Positions 8,786 to 17,434 are shown, numbered from the stretch's first letter. The stretch is DNA of 64,000 bases from UBA7702 sp040776805 (GCA_040776805.1 JAXGZS010000001.1:1-64000); one strand, 5' to 3'. Numbers and translations are program-made. Notes: generated by a model not told the origin, from the letters alone.

Positions 8786-8815
8786 GGGTGCTTCCCATTT
8801 AGGAAGCACCCTTTA
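8786..8815 (+). terminator. Terminator after the PBP gene
   Basis: GGGTGCTTCC (8786-8795) and GGAAGCACCC (8802-8811) form a 10-bp stem with a short loop, followed by a T-rich stretch. Confidence 0.7.
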
Positions 8816-8921
8816 TTGGTCTTAATGGCATGATACACGCTGATTTTAAACGTTGCGCGACTCCCTTAAAACGAAGGCGCGGACGGTATGTAGAAAATGC
8901 GAATAAAGTGTAGCAAAAGTG

Positions 8922-8949
8922 TTGTGTTTCGTGAAAAAACTGTTATAAT
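8922..8949 (+). promoter_or_regulatory. Promoter of the small membrane protein gene
   Basis: TTGTGT (8922-8927), a 16-bp spacer and a consensus TATAAT (8944-8949), about 40 bp upstream of the start codon. Confidence 0.55.
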
Positions 8950-8989
8950 AACAATGAAAAATAAATATACACATGAAAGGACTTATTTT

Positions 8990-9379
8990 ATGGAAAAATA
9001 CGCTGTTGGGGAAAACGTGCCGATGAAGTTTCACAAAGCATTGGTTTACGTACTGATTCCACTATCCCTCCTGATTACCCTTGTCACCTTTATTGCGCTG
9101 ATCGGAACTGTTTTCTACGCGCCGGTGTTGATGATTTCGATGCTTGTCATACTGGCCGGTTCCTTTGCCCTTTCCTTGGCGGCTGAAATCCTGCTGCTGC
9201 AAATGCGCAGAATCGGCGTCCTCCTGCTTTATGTGGGGTATGCTCTGTCCATTCTCAGTTACCTGATCACCTTGTTCACAGATTTTACGCTCAATTACAT
9301 CATGTCCCTGATATTGATGATGGGAATCGCAGTTTTAGTTTATATTTATTACGAAAAACGGACCGCTCTCTTTCATTAA
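8990..9379 (+). CDS. Small polytopic membrane protein, unknown function
   Basis: This 129-residue protein has four predicted membrane segments (LVYVLIPLSLLITLVTFIALI, then VLMISMLVILAGSFALSL, LLLYVGYALSILSYLITLF and IMSLILMMGIAVLVYIYY). I do not recognise a family. The start at 8990 has GAAAGGA at suitable spacing; the upstream open frame overlaps the promoter. It is monocistronic, between two terminators. Confidence 0.65.
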   Translation: MEKYAVGENVPMKFHKALVYVLIPLSLLITLVTFIALIGTVFYAPVLMISMLVILAGSFALSLAAEILLLQMRRIGVLLLYVGYALSILSYLITLFTDFTLNYIMSLILMMGIAVLVYIYYEKRTALFH

Positions 9380-9414
9380 GCAGATAAGCCGGTTCGTAAA
9401 ATAACGGATTTTTA

Positions 9415-9457
9415 TAAAAAAGGCAGCCGCGAAATATTTCGCGGCTGCTATTTTTTT
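9415..9457. terminator. Bidirectional terminator between converging genes
   Basis: A perfect 13-bp inverted repeat (GCAGCCGCGAAAT and its complement, 9423-9448) is flanked by A-run 9415-9420 and T-run 9451-9457, so it can end both the rightward membrane-protein transcript and the leftward pseudouridine-synthase transcript, whose stop codon it overlaps. Confidence 0.8.
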
Positions 9458-10296
9458 AAGGCATCGAGGAGGTTTTGCATGTCGCCGGGGAGGGCAGAGG
9501 AGACCTCCACCGCCCTGCCGTTTAACGTATACCACAGCCTCGCGCAGTGGAGGGCCTGGCGGGAAATGCGATCGGTTCTGCCGCCGTAAAGGTTGTCTCC
9601 GGCCAGGGAATGGCCCAAGTGGGCCAGATGCACCCGAATCTGATGGGTACGCCCCGTTTCCAGCTTTAAGCGGAGGAGCGCGTGGTCTTGATATTGTTCC
9701 ACAACGCGGTAATGGGTGATGGAAGGCTGTCCGGCAGGATCCACCTTGCGCATGATGGTGGAACCCGCCACCCTTAACAGCGGCGCCTCTATGACACCGG
9801 TATTTTCAGGAAAAACCCCTTCCGCAACGGCGAGATATTCCTTCTCTACACCGTGGGCCAGCTGTACGGCGGTGAGCTTGTTTTTGGCGATCAAGCAAAG
9901 ACCCGTCGTATGACGGTCCAGACGCCCCAAGGGGCGAAAAGGCGTATTGGGGTAACGATAGGCGAAAAAGTTACCCAAGGCGTCGTCGAATTCCCGGGTG
10001 GCCGGATGGACGAGAATATCGTCGGGCTTATCAAAGATCACCGCGTCCTCGTCCTCGTAGACGATGGGGATACGCAGATTGCCGTTGCCGGATAGGACGG
10101 GGGTCTTATCGGGAAAGTCGATTTCGATCAGGTCATTTTCCCAAACAGGGTCGATGTTGCGGTGGAAGGCGCCGTTGACGGTGAGTCCTCCCGCCTGCTT
10201 GATTTTGATCAGCATCGTTTTAGAATACCCCTGTTGCAAAAGGTACTCCCTGAGTGATATGCCATCTTCCTTTTTGGTGATGAGGTATTGTTTCAT
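9448..10296 (-). CDS. RluA-family 23S rRNA pseudouridine synthase with S4 domain
   Basis: About 282 residues. An N-terminal S4 RNA-binding domain (SLREYLLQQGYSKTMLIKI, then GGLTVNG) precedes the RluA catalytic domain with RPLGRLDRHTTGLCLIAKN, whose Asp in the RLDR motif is the catalytic residue, and the later GRTHQIRVHLAHLGHSLAGDNLYGG motif. Family members isomerise specific uridines in large-subunit rRNA; the exact site cannot be assigned. I chose the ATG at 10296 (MKQYLITKK) because the upstream in-frame TTG has no ribosome site. Confidence 0.88.
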   Translation of the reverse strand: MKQYLITKKEDGISLREYLLQQGYSKTMLIKIKQAGGLTVNGAFHRNIDPVWENDLIEIDFPDKTPVLSGNGNLRIPIVYEDEDAVIFDKPDDILVHPATREFDDALGNFFAYRYPNTPFRPLGRLDRHTTGLCLIAKNKLTAVQLAHGVEKEYLAVAEGVFPENTGVIEAPLLRVAGSTIMRKVDPAGQPSITHYRVVEQYQDHALLRLKLETGRTHQIRVHLAHLGHSLAGDNLYGGRTDRISRQALHCARLWYTLNGRAVEVSSALPGDMQNLLDALKK

Positions 10297-10423
10297 GATG
10301 CCTATTCTAAGGGGTTTTACCTTTGTTGTCAAATGCGGCGATATTGATTTTTAAAACGGGGCAGGCTGAACCAAAGAAGCGAAATCGTCAATAAAACCCC
10401 TGTTCCGCATTGCGAAATAAAAA

Positions 10424-10440
10424 GGTCAAAAAAAGTCAAA
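10424..10440 (+). promoter_or_regulatory. CtsR operator 1
   Basis: GGTCAAA, three bases, AGTCAAA is the tandem heptad pattern of the CtsR operator (RGTCAAANANRGTCAAA). It lies just upstream of the -35 element of ctsR. Confidence 0.85.
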
Positions 10441-10448
10441 GAAAGGGG

Positions 10449-10477
10449 TTGATTTTTCTGAAAGAGCGTAGTACAAT
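10449..10477 (+). promoter_or_regulatory. Sigma-A promoter of ctsR-mcsA-mcsB-clpC
   Basis: TTGATT (10449-10454), a 17-bp spacer and TACAAT (10472-10477). CtsR boxes flank it on both sides. Confidence 0.8.
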
Positions 10478-10490
10478 GATATATATAAAA

Positions 10491-10507
10491 GGTCAAATAT
10501 GGTCAGA
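10491..10507 (+). promoter_or_regulatory. CtsR operator 2
   Basis: GGTCAAA, TAT, GGTCAGA is a second tandem-heptad CtsR box, at about the start of the transcript and just before the ribosome site. Two boxes around one promoter suggest tight autorepression released by heat or protein stress. Confidence 0.85.
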
Positions 10508-10521
10508 CAAGGAGCAATTCC

Positions 10522-10989
10522 ATGAGTACCCTGGCAAATAAAATTGAGCGATACATCAAGGAAATGATGGAAACCGCGGGAAAAAACTGTCTGGAGCTGA
10601 AAAGAAAAGATCTGGCGGAAGTCTTTTCCTGTGTGCCGTCGCAGATCAACTACGTTTTAGAAACGCGGTTTCGGGATGAACAAGGTTATCATGTCGTTTC
10701 CCGCCGCGGCGCCGGCGGCTATTTCCAGATCATTCGTCTGGAGGTCGCCAACAACGAGGAGATGAAGAATCTGATCGCCACTGTTTCCGAAACGGAAATG
10801 AATTTCAAACAGGCCGAGGGCTTTCTTGGGCGTCTCTTGGAAGAGGCTGTGATCAATAAAAATGAATATATGCTGATCATGTCCATGATCAATCGCGAGT
10901 CGCTGTCGTCCGCCGCGGAAACAGAAGACCGGGTGCGGGCGGCCATGATGAAAAACGTCTTAATTACGCTGTTACGGGCTGATTACTAA
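10522..10989 (+). CDS. ctsR: CtsR, heat-shock repressor of clp genes
   Basis: This 155-residue protein begins with the winged helix-turn-helix of CtsR (ERYIKEMMETAGKNCLELKRKDLAEVFSCVPSQINYVLETRF), followed by the glycine-rich wing (VVSRRGAGGYFQIIRL) that senses heat, then the C-terminal dimer domain with the residues targeted by McsB. It represses the four-gene operon it heads through the two boxes upstream. AAGGAGC supports the start. Confidence 0.97.
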   Translation: MSTLANKIERYIKEMMETAGKNCLELKRKDLAEVFSCVPSQINYVLETRFRDEQGYHVVSRRGAGGYFQIIRLEVANNEEMKNLIATVSETEMNFKQAEGFLGRLLEEAVINKNEYMLIMSMINRESLSSAAETEDRVRAAMMKNVLITLLRADY

Positions 10990-11005
10990 GTAAGGAGGGA
11001 TATGG

Positions 11006-11506
11006 ATGCTATGTGAAAAATGCGGTATGAAACCTGCTGTGATGAAAATTGACTTGATTGTAAATAACGAAAAAAAAGCGCAGTATATCTGTGAGGACTG
11101 TGCCGAGGAAATGATGGGTACGTATCTTTCCTTTGATGCAATGAACCCCTTTTCCCTGCTTTCCGGCTTCTTCAACGCTTTTCCTGTGGAAAAGCGCGCG
11201 GAGACGCAATGCCCTGTTTGCGGCATGACCCTCCGCCGTTTTATGGATCGGGGCCGCTTTGGTTGTGCCCACTGTTACGAAACCTTCGGCGGACAGCTGG
11301 AACCGATTTTTAAAAAGCTCCACTTCAGCAGCGAATACAAGGGAAAAACGCCGGAAGATACCCACCTTAAAATGCGCAAGGAGGAAGACCCGGTGGCCAA
11401 ATTGGAACGGGAACTGAAGGAAGCCGTCGCCATTGAAGATTATGAAACCGCGGCCAACCTCAAAAGGGAACTTGAGCAGAAGAGGGGGGATCGCGGCAAT
11501 GAGTGA
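11006..11506 (+). CDS. mcsA: McsA, zinc-binding activator of McsB
   Basis: This 166-residue protein has CxxC pairs at the N-terminus (CEKCG, CEDC) and in the middle (CPVCG, CAHC) that should bind zinc, and a C-terminal UVR motif (AVAIEDYETAANLKRELEQ). McsA activates the arginine kinase McsB and links it to CtsR and ClpC. It sits between ctsR and mcsB, with its stop overlapping the mcsB start. Confidence 0.95.
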   Translation: MLCEKCGMKPAVMKIDLIVNNEKKAQYICEDCAEEMMGTYLSFDAMNPFSLLSGFFNAFPVEKRAETQCPVCGMTLRRFMDRGRFGCAHCYETFGGQLEPIFKKLHFSSEYKGKTPEDTHLKMRKEEDPVAKLERELKEAVAIEDYETAANLKRELEQKRGDRGNE

Positions 11507-12569
11507 GTATCGCGCCTTTAACAACATAAGCAGTTACTGGATGGAAGGGAAGGGCGGCGACTCCGATATCGTGATCAGCAGCCGGGTGCGGCTGGCCCGC
11601 AACTCCCCGGAATACCCCTTCCCCGATTATATGACCCTGCAGCAGGAACGGGATTTTCTCAACCGGGTGCAGGCGATTCCCAAAACGAAAGCCGGGAACC
11701 ACTTGGAAGATCTGGAATTCATTGATCTTTCTCTGATTCCCAAAGAAGAAAAAATGGTTTTGGTGGAAAAACATCAGATCAGCCCGCAGCTTGCTCTTTC
11801 CCAGGGGGCGACAGGGCTTTTGATCAACGCGGCGGAAACCCTTTCCGTGATGATCAACGAGGAAGACCATATTCGCATCCAAAGCATCTATCCCGGTCTT
11901 TCCGTGGACCAATGCTGGGAAAAGGCCACTGCTGCCGACGAAATGATCTCTCGCTATATACCGCCGGCCTTTTCGCCGAAATGGGGCTATCTGACCAGCT
12001 GTCCCACGAACACCGGCACCGGTATGCGGGCCTCGGTGATGCTGCATTTGCCGGCTTTGGTCTATACGAAACAGGCCAAAAATACCTTGGACAGCCTTGG
12101 CAAATATGGTTTTACCTGCCGCGGCCTCTACGGAGAAGGCACCGACGGCAAAGGCAACCTTTTTCAGATCTCCAATCAGATCACCATGGGTCTTTCGGAG
12201 CAGGAGATCATCGAAGGCTTAAACGGGATTGTCGGTGAAATCGTCGCCAAAGAGCGGGAAATGCGCAAAAGGCTTTTGGAAAAGGATCGCACCTTTTTGG
12301 AAGACCGGGTTTTCCGTGCCGAAGCGGTGCTGAAAAACGCCCGTCTCCTCGATAGCAACGAAGGGTTTACCCTCCTTTCCGCGCTGCGTTTGGGCAGCGA
12401 CCTGAAACTTGTACAAGGGTATAGCGCCAAGGAATTCAATCAACTGATCTTATTGATGCAACCGGTTATCTTGGAAAAAATGAATCGAAAAAAACTGACA
12501 AGGAATGAAATGATGAAATGTCGTGCGGACCTGATCCGCAACAAATTGACTGGAGGTGATCCTTTATGA
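11499..12569 (+). CDS. mcsB: McsB, protein-arginine kinase
   Basis: This 356-residue protein is a phosphagen-kinase-fold enzyme with the SSRVRLARN motif, LTSCPTNTGTGMRASVMLHLPAL around the catalytic cysteine region, and the RGLYGEG nucleotide-binding loop. It phosphorylates arginines on CtsR and on damaged proteins, marking them for ClpCP. The ATG at 11499 overlaps the mcsA stop, and its own stop overlaps the clpC start, which indicates translational coupling. Confidence 0.96.
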   Translation: MSEYRAFNNISSYWMEGKGGDSDIVISSRVRLARNSPEYPFPDYMTLQQERDFLNRVQAIPKTKAGNHLEDLEFIDLSLIPKEEKMVLVEKHQISPQLALSQGATGLLINAAETLSVMINEEDHIRIQSIYPGLSVDQCWEKATAADEMISRYIPPAFSPKWGYLTSCPTNTGTGMRASVMLHLPALVYTKQAKNTLDSLGKYGFTCRGLYGEGTDGKGNLFQISNQITMGLSEQEIIEGLNGIVGEIVAKEREMRKRLLEKDRTFLEDRVFRAEAVLKNARLLDSNEGFTLLSALRLGSDLKLVQGYSAKEFNQLILLMQPVILEKMNRKKLTRNEMMKCRADLIRNKLTGGDPL

Positions 12570-15007
12570 TGAATCAGTTTACCCAAAGATCCCAAAGAGT
12601 ATTGCAAAACGCCATCAATGTGGCAAGAAAATTAAACAGCCCCGCCGTTGGTACGGAACACCTTTTGGCCGGGATCATCCTGGAAGAGCAAGGTGTTGGC
12701 GCCAAAATTCTCAACGCCCTCAACTTTGACGTTCGCGGTTTTCTGTCTCAGCTGGAAGAGGAAGCCGCCGCCGCGGGGGAAAACTATACCCAAAACCTTG
12801 ACTATTCCCCCAAAAGCAAACATGTTCTTACTTTGGCCAAAGAAGTGGCCGCGGAATTTCAGGTCAGCTATATTGCCACGGAACATCTCCTGATCGGGAT
12901 TTTACGGGAAGGAGAAGGCGCCGGCGCGGAAATGTTGCGGGATTCCGGCATCACCGAAGAACGGATCATGGCGCTGCTCAGCGGCGATGATTCCCGGTCT
13001 GTTGGTGGCGGCGAAGCCTACGGTGCTTCCTCCGCGCCCAAGACGAAAAGCAACACGCCGGAGCTGGATAAGAGCGGCCGCGATTTGACCGCCATGGCCA
13101 AAAGCGGCGAGCTTGATCCCGTCATCGGCAGAGAAAAAGAAATTGAGCGTGTGGTACAGATCTTAAGCCGCCGCACCAAAAATAATCCGGTGCTCATCGG
13201 CGAGCCCGGCGTCGGGAAAACCGCCATCGCCGAGGGCTTGGCCCAGCGCATCATCGAAGGCAGCGTGCCCCAGACCATTGCCGATAAGCGCGTGGTATCC
13301 CTGGATCTTTCTTCCCTGGTGGCGGGAACCAAATACCGGGGCGAATTCGAAGAACGGCTGCAAAAGGTCATCAACGAAATCAGAGAAGCCAAAGACGTGA
13401 TCATTTTCATCGACGAGCTTCATACCTTGATCGGTGCCGGGGCCACCGAAGGCTCCATGGACGCCGCCAATATCTTAAAACCCGCCCTTTCCCGGGGCGA
13501 ACTCCAGTGTGTTGGCGCCACAACTTTGGACGAATACAGAAAACACATTGAAAAAGACGCGGCCTTAGAGCGCCGGTTCCAGCCGGTGATCGTCGATGAA
13601 CCTTCCGCCGAGGATACTGTCGCCATCCTGAACGGCTTAAAGGACAGCTACGAAGCGCATCATAAGGTAACCATCACCGATGAGGCCATTGAGGCGGCGG
13701 TGAAACTTTCGGTACGCTATATCACTGACCGCTTTCTGCCGGACAAGGCCATCGACCTGATCGACGAGGCTTCCTCTAAAGTGCGAATCAAATCTTTTAT
13801 GGCGCCGCCGGATCTGAAGGATCTTGAAGCGGAACTGGAAGAGGTGAAGAAGGACAAAGAAGACGCCGTGAACCATCAGGAATACGAGGCCGCGGCAAAG
13901 CTCCGGGATAAATACAGCGAAATGAAAAAAGACCTGGAAGATAAAAAGAACAATTGGCAGAAAGAACAGAGCGGCACGGCGCTGACGGTCACCGGAGACG
14001 ATATCGCCGATGTCGTGTCGATTTGGACGAAAATTCCGGTCAGCCGCTTGCAGACAGAAGAAAAGGAACGGTTGCTCCACCTGGAAGATACCCTCCATCA
14101 GCGCTTGATCGGGCAGAAGGAGGCGGTGTCCGCCGTGGCCAACGCCATTCGCCGGGCCGGCGCCGGTTTAAAGAGCCCCAAACGTCCCATCGGTTCCTTC
14201 ATCTTCTTAGGCCCCACCGGCGTCGGCAAAACCGAGCTGGCCAAAGCCTTGGCCGAAGCGGTTTTCGGCAATGAGGAAGCCATGGTCAGAATCGACATGT
14301 CCGAATACATGGAACGCCATACCGTATCCCGTTTGGTGGGCGCGCCTCCCGGCTACGTCGGTTACGAAGAGGGCGGTCAGCTCACGGAAGCGGTGCGCCG
14401 CAACCCCTATTGCGTTGTGCTTTTGGATGAAGTGGAAAAGGCCCATCCCGAAGTCTTCAATATTCTGCTGCAGGTTTTAGATGACGGGCGGCTTACCGAT
14501 TCCCTGGGACGCACCGTGGATTTCCGCAATACGATCATCATCATGACCTCCAACGTGGGGGCGGAAAACGTCTACCGCAACAATAAGAGCATGTGTTTCC
14601 TCAGCGACGAGGAAAACGCCGACGACAGTTACGAAGCCGTGAAGGAAAAATATCTGTCCGACCTCAAGGGCACTTTCCGTCCGGAATTCATCAACCGTGT
14701 CGATGATATCATCGTCTTCCACGGTCTTGCCCAGGAAGATATCGTCGCCATTGCCGACCTGATGCTCAAAGAGCTCAACAGCCGCCTTGCCGAGCAGAAG
14801 ATCAGCCTTGACGTCACGGAAGAAGCCAAAAAATTCCTGGCGGCCAAAGGGTTCGATAAAATTTATGGGGCCCGTCCTTTACGCCGTACCATCTTAACGG
14901 AAGTGGAAGACCCCCTGGCCGACGAAATCCTCAGAGGGACTTTTGGCGAAGGAGACAAGGTAAACGTCAGCCTCAAAGACGAAAAAATCGCCTTTGCCAA
15001 AGAATAA
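12566..15007 (+). CDS. clpC: ClpC, AAA+ unfoldase
   Basis: This 813-residue protein has the Clp N-domain double repeat (about 1-145), a first AAA+ module with Walker A GEPGVGKT near residue 212 and Walker B VIIFIDELHTL, a middle domain with a UVR-type motif (EYEAAAKLRDKYSEMKKDLED) typical of ClpC rather than ClpA or ClpB, and a second AAA+ module with GPTGVGKT near residue 549. It unfolds substrates for ClpP and works with McsB and McsA. A GGAGGTG site precedes the ATG pair at 12566. Length and motifs are intact. Confidence 0.97.
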   Translation: MMNQFTQRSQRVLQNAINVARKLNSPAVGTEHLLAGIILEEQGVGAKILNALNFDVRGFLSQLEEEAAAAGENYTQNLDYSPKSKHVLTLAKEVAAEFQVSYIATEHLLIGILREGEGAGAEMLRDSGITEERIMALLSGDDSRSVGGGEAYGASSAPKTKSNTPELDKSGRDLTAMAKSGELDPVIGREKEIERVVQILSRRTKNNPVLIGEPGVGKTAIAEGLAQRIIEGSVPQTIADKRVVSLDLSSLVAGTKYRGEFEERLQKVINEIREAKDVIIFIDELHTLIGAGATEGSMDAANILKPALSRGELQCVGATTLDEYRKHIEKDAALERRFQPVIVDEPSAEDTVAILNGLKDSYEAHHKVTITDEAIEAAVKLSVRYITDRFLPDKAIDLIDEASSKVRIKSFMAPPDLKDLEAELEEVKKDKEDAVNHQEYEAAAKLRDKYSEMKKDLEDKKNNWQKEQSGTALTVTGDDIADVVSIWTKIPVSRLQTEEKERLLHLEDTLHQRLIGQKEAVSAVANAIRRAGAGLKSPKRPIGSFIFLGPTGVGKTELAKALAEAVFGNEEAMVRIDMSEYMERHTVSRLVGAPPGYVGYEEGGQLTEAVRRNPYCVVLLDEVEKAHPEVFNILLQVLDDGRLTDSLGRTVDFRNTIIIMTSNVGAENVYRNNKSMCFLSDEENADDSYEAVKEKYLSDLKGTFRPEFINRVDDIIVFHGLAQEDIVAIADLMLKELNSRLAEQKISLDVTEEAKKFLAAKGFDKIYGARPLRRTILTEVEDPLADEILRGTFGEGDKVNVSLKDEKIAFAKE

Positions 15008-15064
15008 GCAAAATAGCCGGTTCAATCAAAACATAAACATAAACATAGACATAAGCGATAAAAA

Positions 15065-15098
15065 GGGGTATCGCAACCGATCATCGGTTGCGATACCC
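15065..15098. repeat. Left copy of a duplicated 34-bp palindrome flanking the IS
   Basis: This is all but the last base of a perfect palindrome with 17-bp arms (GGGGTATCGCAACCGAT) and a single central C. The same sequence recurs at 16696-16730 on the other side of the IS, so it is either a very long target duplication or part of the element. The plus-strand AAAA just to its left would give a T-tail for transcripts coming from the right, so the undisturbed palindrome probably acted as a terminator. Confidence 0.85.
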
Positions 15099-15114
15099 TC
15101 AGCCTGTAGACAAA

Positions 15115-15148
15115 GTGCCTGTTGTCAGATGAGACAGCAGGCACTTTT
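15115..15148 (+). terminator. Sub-terminal stem-loop at the left IS end
   Basis: GTGCCTG and CAGGCAC enclose an inner TGTC/GACA pair and are followed by TTTT. Transcripts entering from clpC would be stopped here. Confidence 0.55.
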
Positions 15149-15244
15149 GTATGGGAAAAGGTGTTGAAAAGGGCGCGGAAAGCGTGCAATAGCAGGAGGA
15201 ATGTGATATAATGTAAGCAGATCAAAAAAGCGGGAGATGCGAAT

Positions 15245-16590
15245 ATGCTCACGAAGAAAAGCAATGAAAACCGTAATGAAACAACGATGTTCCTCTGTAT
15301 TGACGACTTTGTACCCAAAGATCATTTACTGCGCAAAATAGACGTTGCCGTCAACTTCAATTTTATCTACGATTTGGTGGCGGATTTGTATTCCCCGACA
15401 AAGGACGTCCCAGTATAGACCGGTAGTGCTCATCAAAATGGTATTAATCCAGTACATGTTCGGGATTCCCAGCATGCGTCAGACCGTTAGTGAAATTGAA
15501 GTTAACCTGGCCTATCGCTGGTTCCTCGGCTTTGGTTTTTATGATGAAGTACCGCATTTTTCTACTTTTGGGAAGAACTATATGAGACGTTTCGCCGGAA
15601 CAGATTTGTTTGAACGTATTTTTATGGAAGTCCTCTTCGCTTGTAAACGGGCAGGTTTCGTTAAAGAAGAAGCAGTGTATATTGATGCTACCCATATAAA
15701 GGCAAATGCCAATAAGCACAAGTCAAAGAAAAGAACGGTAAAGAAAGAAGCTTACGAATATACCAGGGAGCTGAAAGAAGAAATCAACCGAGATCGGGAA
15801 ACTCACGGGAAAGAACCGTTTGACGATGACGATGATCCCCTCCCAAAGAAAAACAGGTTACGGAGAGTACAACGGACCCGGAAAGCGGGATGTTCGTTAA
15901 GGGGGAGCATGAAAGGCAGTTTGCCTACAATGTGCAGACAGCCTGTGATGATCATGGAATTGTTTTAGGATATGAGGTATTCCCGGAATCTGCATGACAG
16001 CGCGAGCTTTGAGAAGTTTTACAAGGTACTGGATAAAGAAAAGATCAAGACCATGGTAATGGATGCCGGTTACTGCGCGCCATATATATTTAGACGCCTG
16101 ATTCTGGATAATATCAAACCACTGACGCCCTATGTCCGTTCGAAAACGAAGGCTGGATTTTTCAAGAAGTACGAATATGTGTACGATGAATACTATGATC
16201 AATATATCTGCCCGGCCAACAAGACGCTGGTCTATGCTACAACGAACAGGGAGGGCTACAGAGAATACAAGAGCTTGAACTATCATTGTGAGAAATGCCC
16301 GGCACTGGAACAATGCACTGAGAGCAAAAACCATACGAAAATCGTGACGCAGCATGTATGGAATCGATTTTTAGAGATGGCAACAGATATCCGTTACAGC
16401 ATCGGGATGAAAGAGCTATATGGTCGTCGCAAAGAGACCATTGAGCGAGTCTTTGCCGATGCAAAGGAAAACATGGAATGAGGTATACCCAATATCGGGG
16501 GCGGGCCAAAGTGAAAATGGAGGTCGGCCTCATTTACACATGCATGAATCTGAAAAAGCTGGCGAGGTGGTTGGCGAAGAAGCCTTCCTC
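15245..16590 (+). pseudogene. IS1182-family DDE transposase, multiply frameshifted
   Basis: Starting at ATG 15245 the reading frame gives MLTKKSNENRNETTMFLCID...DLVADLYSPTK and then breaks. The remaining pieces fit an IS1182 transposase: VVLIKMVLIQYMFGIPSMRQT, the first catalytic Asp in VYIDATHIKANA, the second in MVMDAGYC, and the Glu in RRKETIERVFADAKE, then GMRYTQYRGRAKVKMEVGL. At least six bases must be restored to read through: in AAAGGA and GACCGG near 15400-15425, the C run near 15838, two near 15985, and the A run near 16469. All would be deletions from homopolymers. The 3' end runs into flanking sequence without a clear stop. Not functional as written. Confidence 0.88.
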
Positions 16591-16649
16591 TCCTCCCGTT
16601 TCCTTCTGTTTCCTTTACTCAAAGATAAATTTTCCTTATTTCTTAAAAA

Positions 16650-16680
16650 CCGCGTTTGGATTCTCCTCCAAACGCGGCTT
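16650..16680 (+). terminator. Sub-terminal stem-loop at the right IS end
   Basis: CCGCGTTTGGA (16650-16660) pairs with TCCAAACGCGG (16667-16677), followed by CTTTT. It would end transposase transcripts. Confidence 0.6.
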
Positions 16681-16695
16681 TTGTCTACAAGCTGA

Positions 16696-16730
16696 GGGGT
16701 ATCGCAACCGATCATCGGTTGCGATACCCC
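16696..16730. repeat. Right copy of the duplicated palindrome flanking the IS
   Basis: This copy is a complete 35-bp palindrome and matches 15065-15098 without a mismatch over 34 bp. It directly abuts the right inverted repeat. Confidence 0.85.
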
Positions 16731-16751
16731 GTCTTATGTGTTCCTGAATCG

Positions 16752-16994
16752 TTAATCCTTATCACAATCTAAAAACTTATAGGCAGGTACCTCTAAAATA
16801 TCGGTAAGATCAAATAAGGTATCCAGAGATACCGTCCTGTCAATATTGGGTGCTTCTACCGCCCCAATAAAAGCAAGATTCTTATCAAGTCTTTCCGCTA
16901 GTTGTTCTTGTGTCATCCCTTTTAGCTTTCTGTAATAACTGATTTTCAATCCCAATTTTCTGTATTTTGTCTGATGCACCGCTTTCAATAGCAT
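16752..16994 (-). CDS. Small XRE-family helix-turn-helix protein
   Basis: About 80 residues, nearly all one HTH_3 domain (LGLKISYYRKLKGMTQEQLAERLDKN, then a recognition-helix region and SLDTLFDLTDILEVPAYKFL). It is the size of a stand-alone Cro/CI-type repressor. Its GAGGTG ribosome site touches the ATG, so translation may really start at the TTG at 16988. It lies next to the IS and a frameshifted membrane gene in an AT-rich patch, which suggests acquired DNA. No target is evident. Confidence 0.75.
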   Translation of the reverse strand: MLLKAVHQTKYRKLGLKISYYRKLKGMTQEQLAERLDKNLAFIGAVEAPNIDRTVSLDTLFDLTDILEVPAYKFLDCDKD

Positions 16995-17033
16995 CACCTC
17001 ATTACCATCGTTTCTTCTTTTTGGCCTTTTGCT

Positions 17034-17434
17034 TCATCGCGGTTCTTGTTTTATGCTTTTCTCTTCGTTTTCTGTGTCCACTGGGTATAATTTTGTAAAA
17101 AAATTCGATGAAGGCGCAACAAATTTTAAAATAAAGTTAATGATGGGTTCGGGATATTTATGCAGGTTGCGTATGAGGATTACAAACCCTGTAAAAAGGA
17201 TGAAGATGAGTCCGGCGATGCAATAGAGAACGTATGCAAAACGGGTGTCACGATATCGATCCGCAAGTTTGGCGTTTTCCAAAGAAAGATAAACGGTGCC
17301 GACGTCGTCGGTGCAAGCTTGGATAAAAAAGTCCGCGTTTTTGGGCTGGTAAGTGCCAGCCACATGAAAGGTAGTTCCGCTTCGGACGTTCTCAAAAAAG
17401 GTATTTTGAGCGGTTCCGTTTGTTCGTTTTCCAT
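17034..17434 (-). pseudogene. Small single-TM protein gene with a frameshift
   Basis: A sigma-A promoter and a GGGAGAA site point to the ATG at 17434 (MENEQTEPLK). After ten codons the sensible frame shifts: NTFFENVRSGTTFHVAGTY, then a membrane segment (FAYVLYCIAGLIFILFTGFVILI) and a charged tail. One extra A in the run complementary to 17404-17407 joins them into a product of about 133 residues. The alternative, a longer frame beginning at 17525, would put its N-terminus on top of the promoter and is unlikely. I do not recognise the family. Confidence 0.5.

Larger units (their letters stand above)
15099..16695 (+). mobile_element. IS1182-family insertion sequence, 1597 bp, decayed
   Basis: The ends carry imperfect inverted repeats: left TCAGCCTGTAGACAAAG, right (reverse complement) TCAGCTTGTAGACAAAA. 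Stem-loops lie just inside both ends (15115-15144 and 16650-16677), each followed by T-rich sequence, as if to block transcription into or out of the element. The interior is one transposase gene with multiple frameshifts. The flanks are the two palindrome copies. The element splits the otherwise conserved clpC-radA neighbourhood. Confidence 0.85.
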
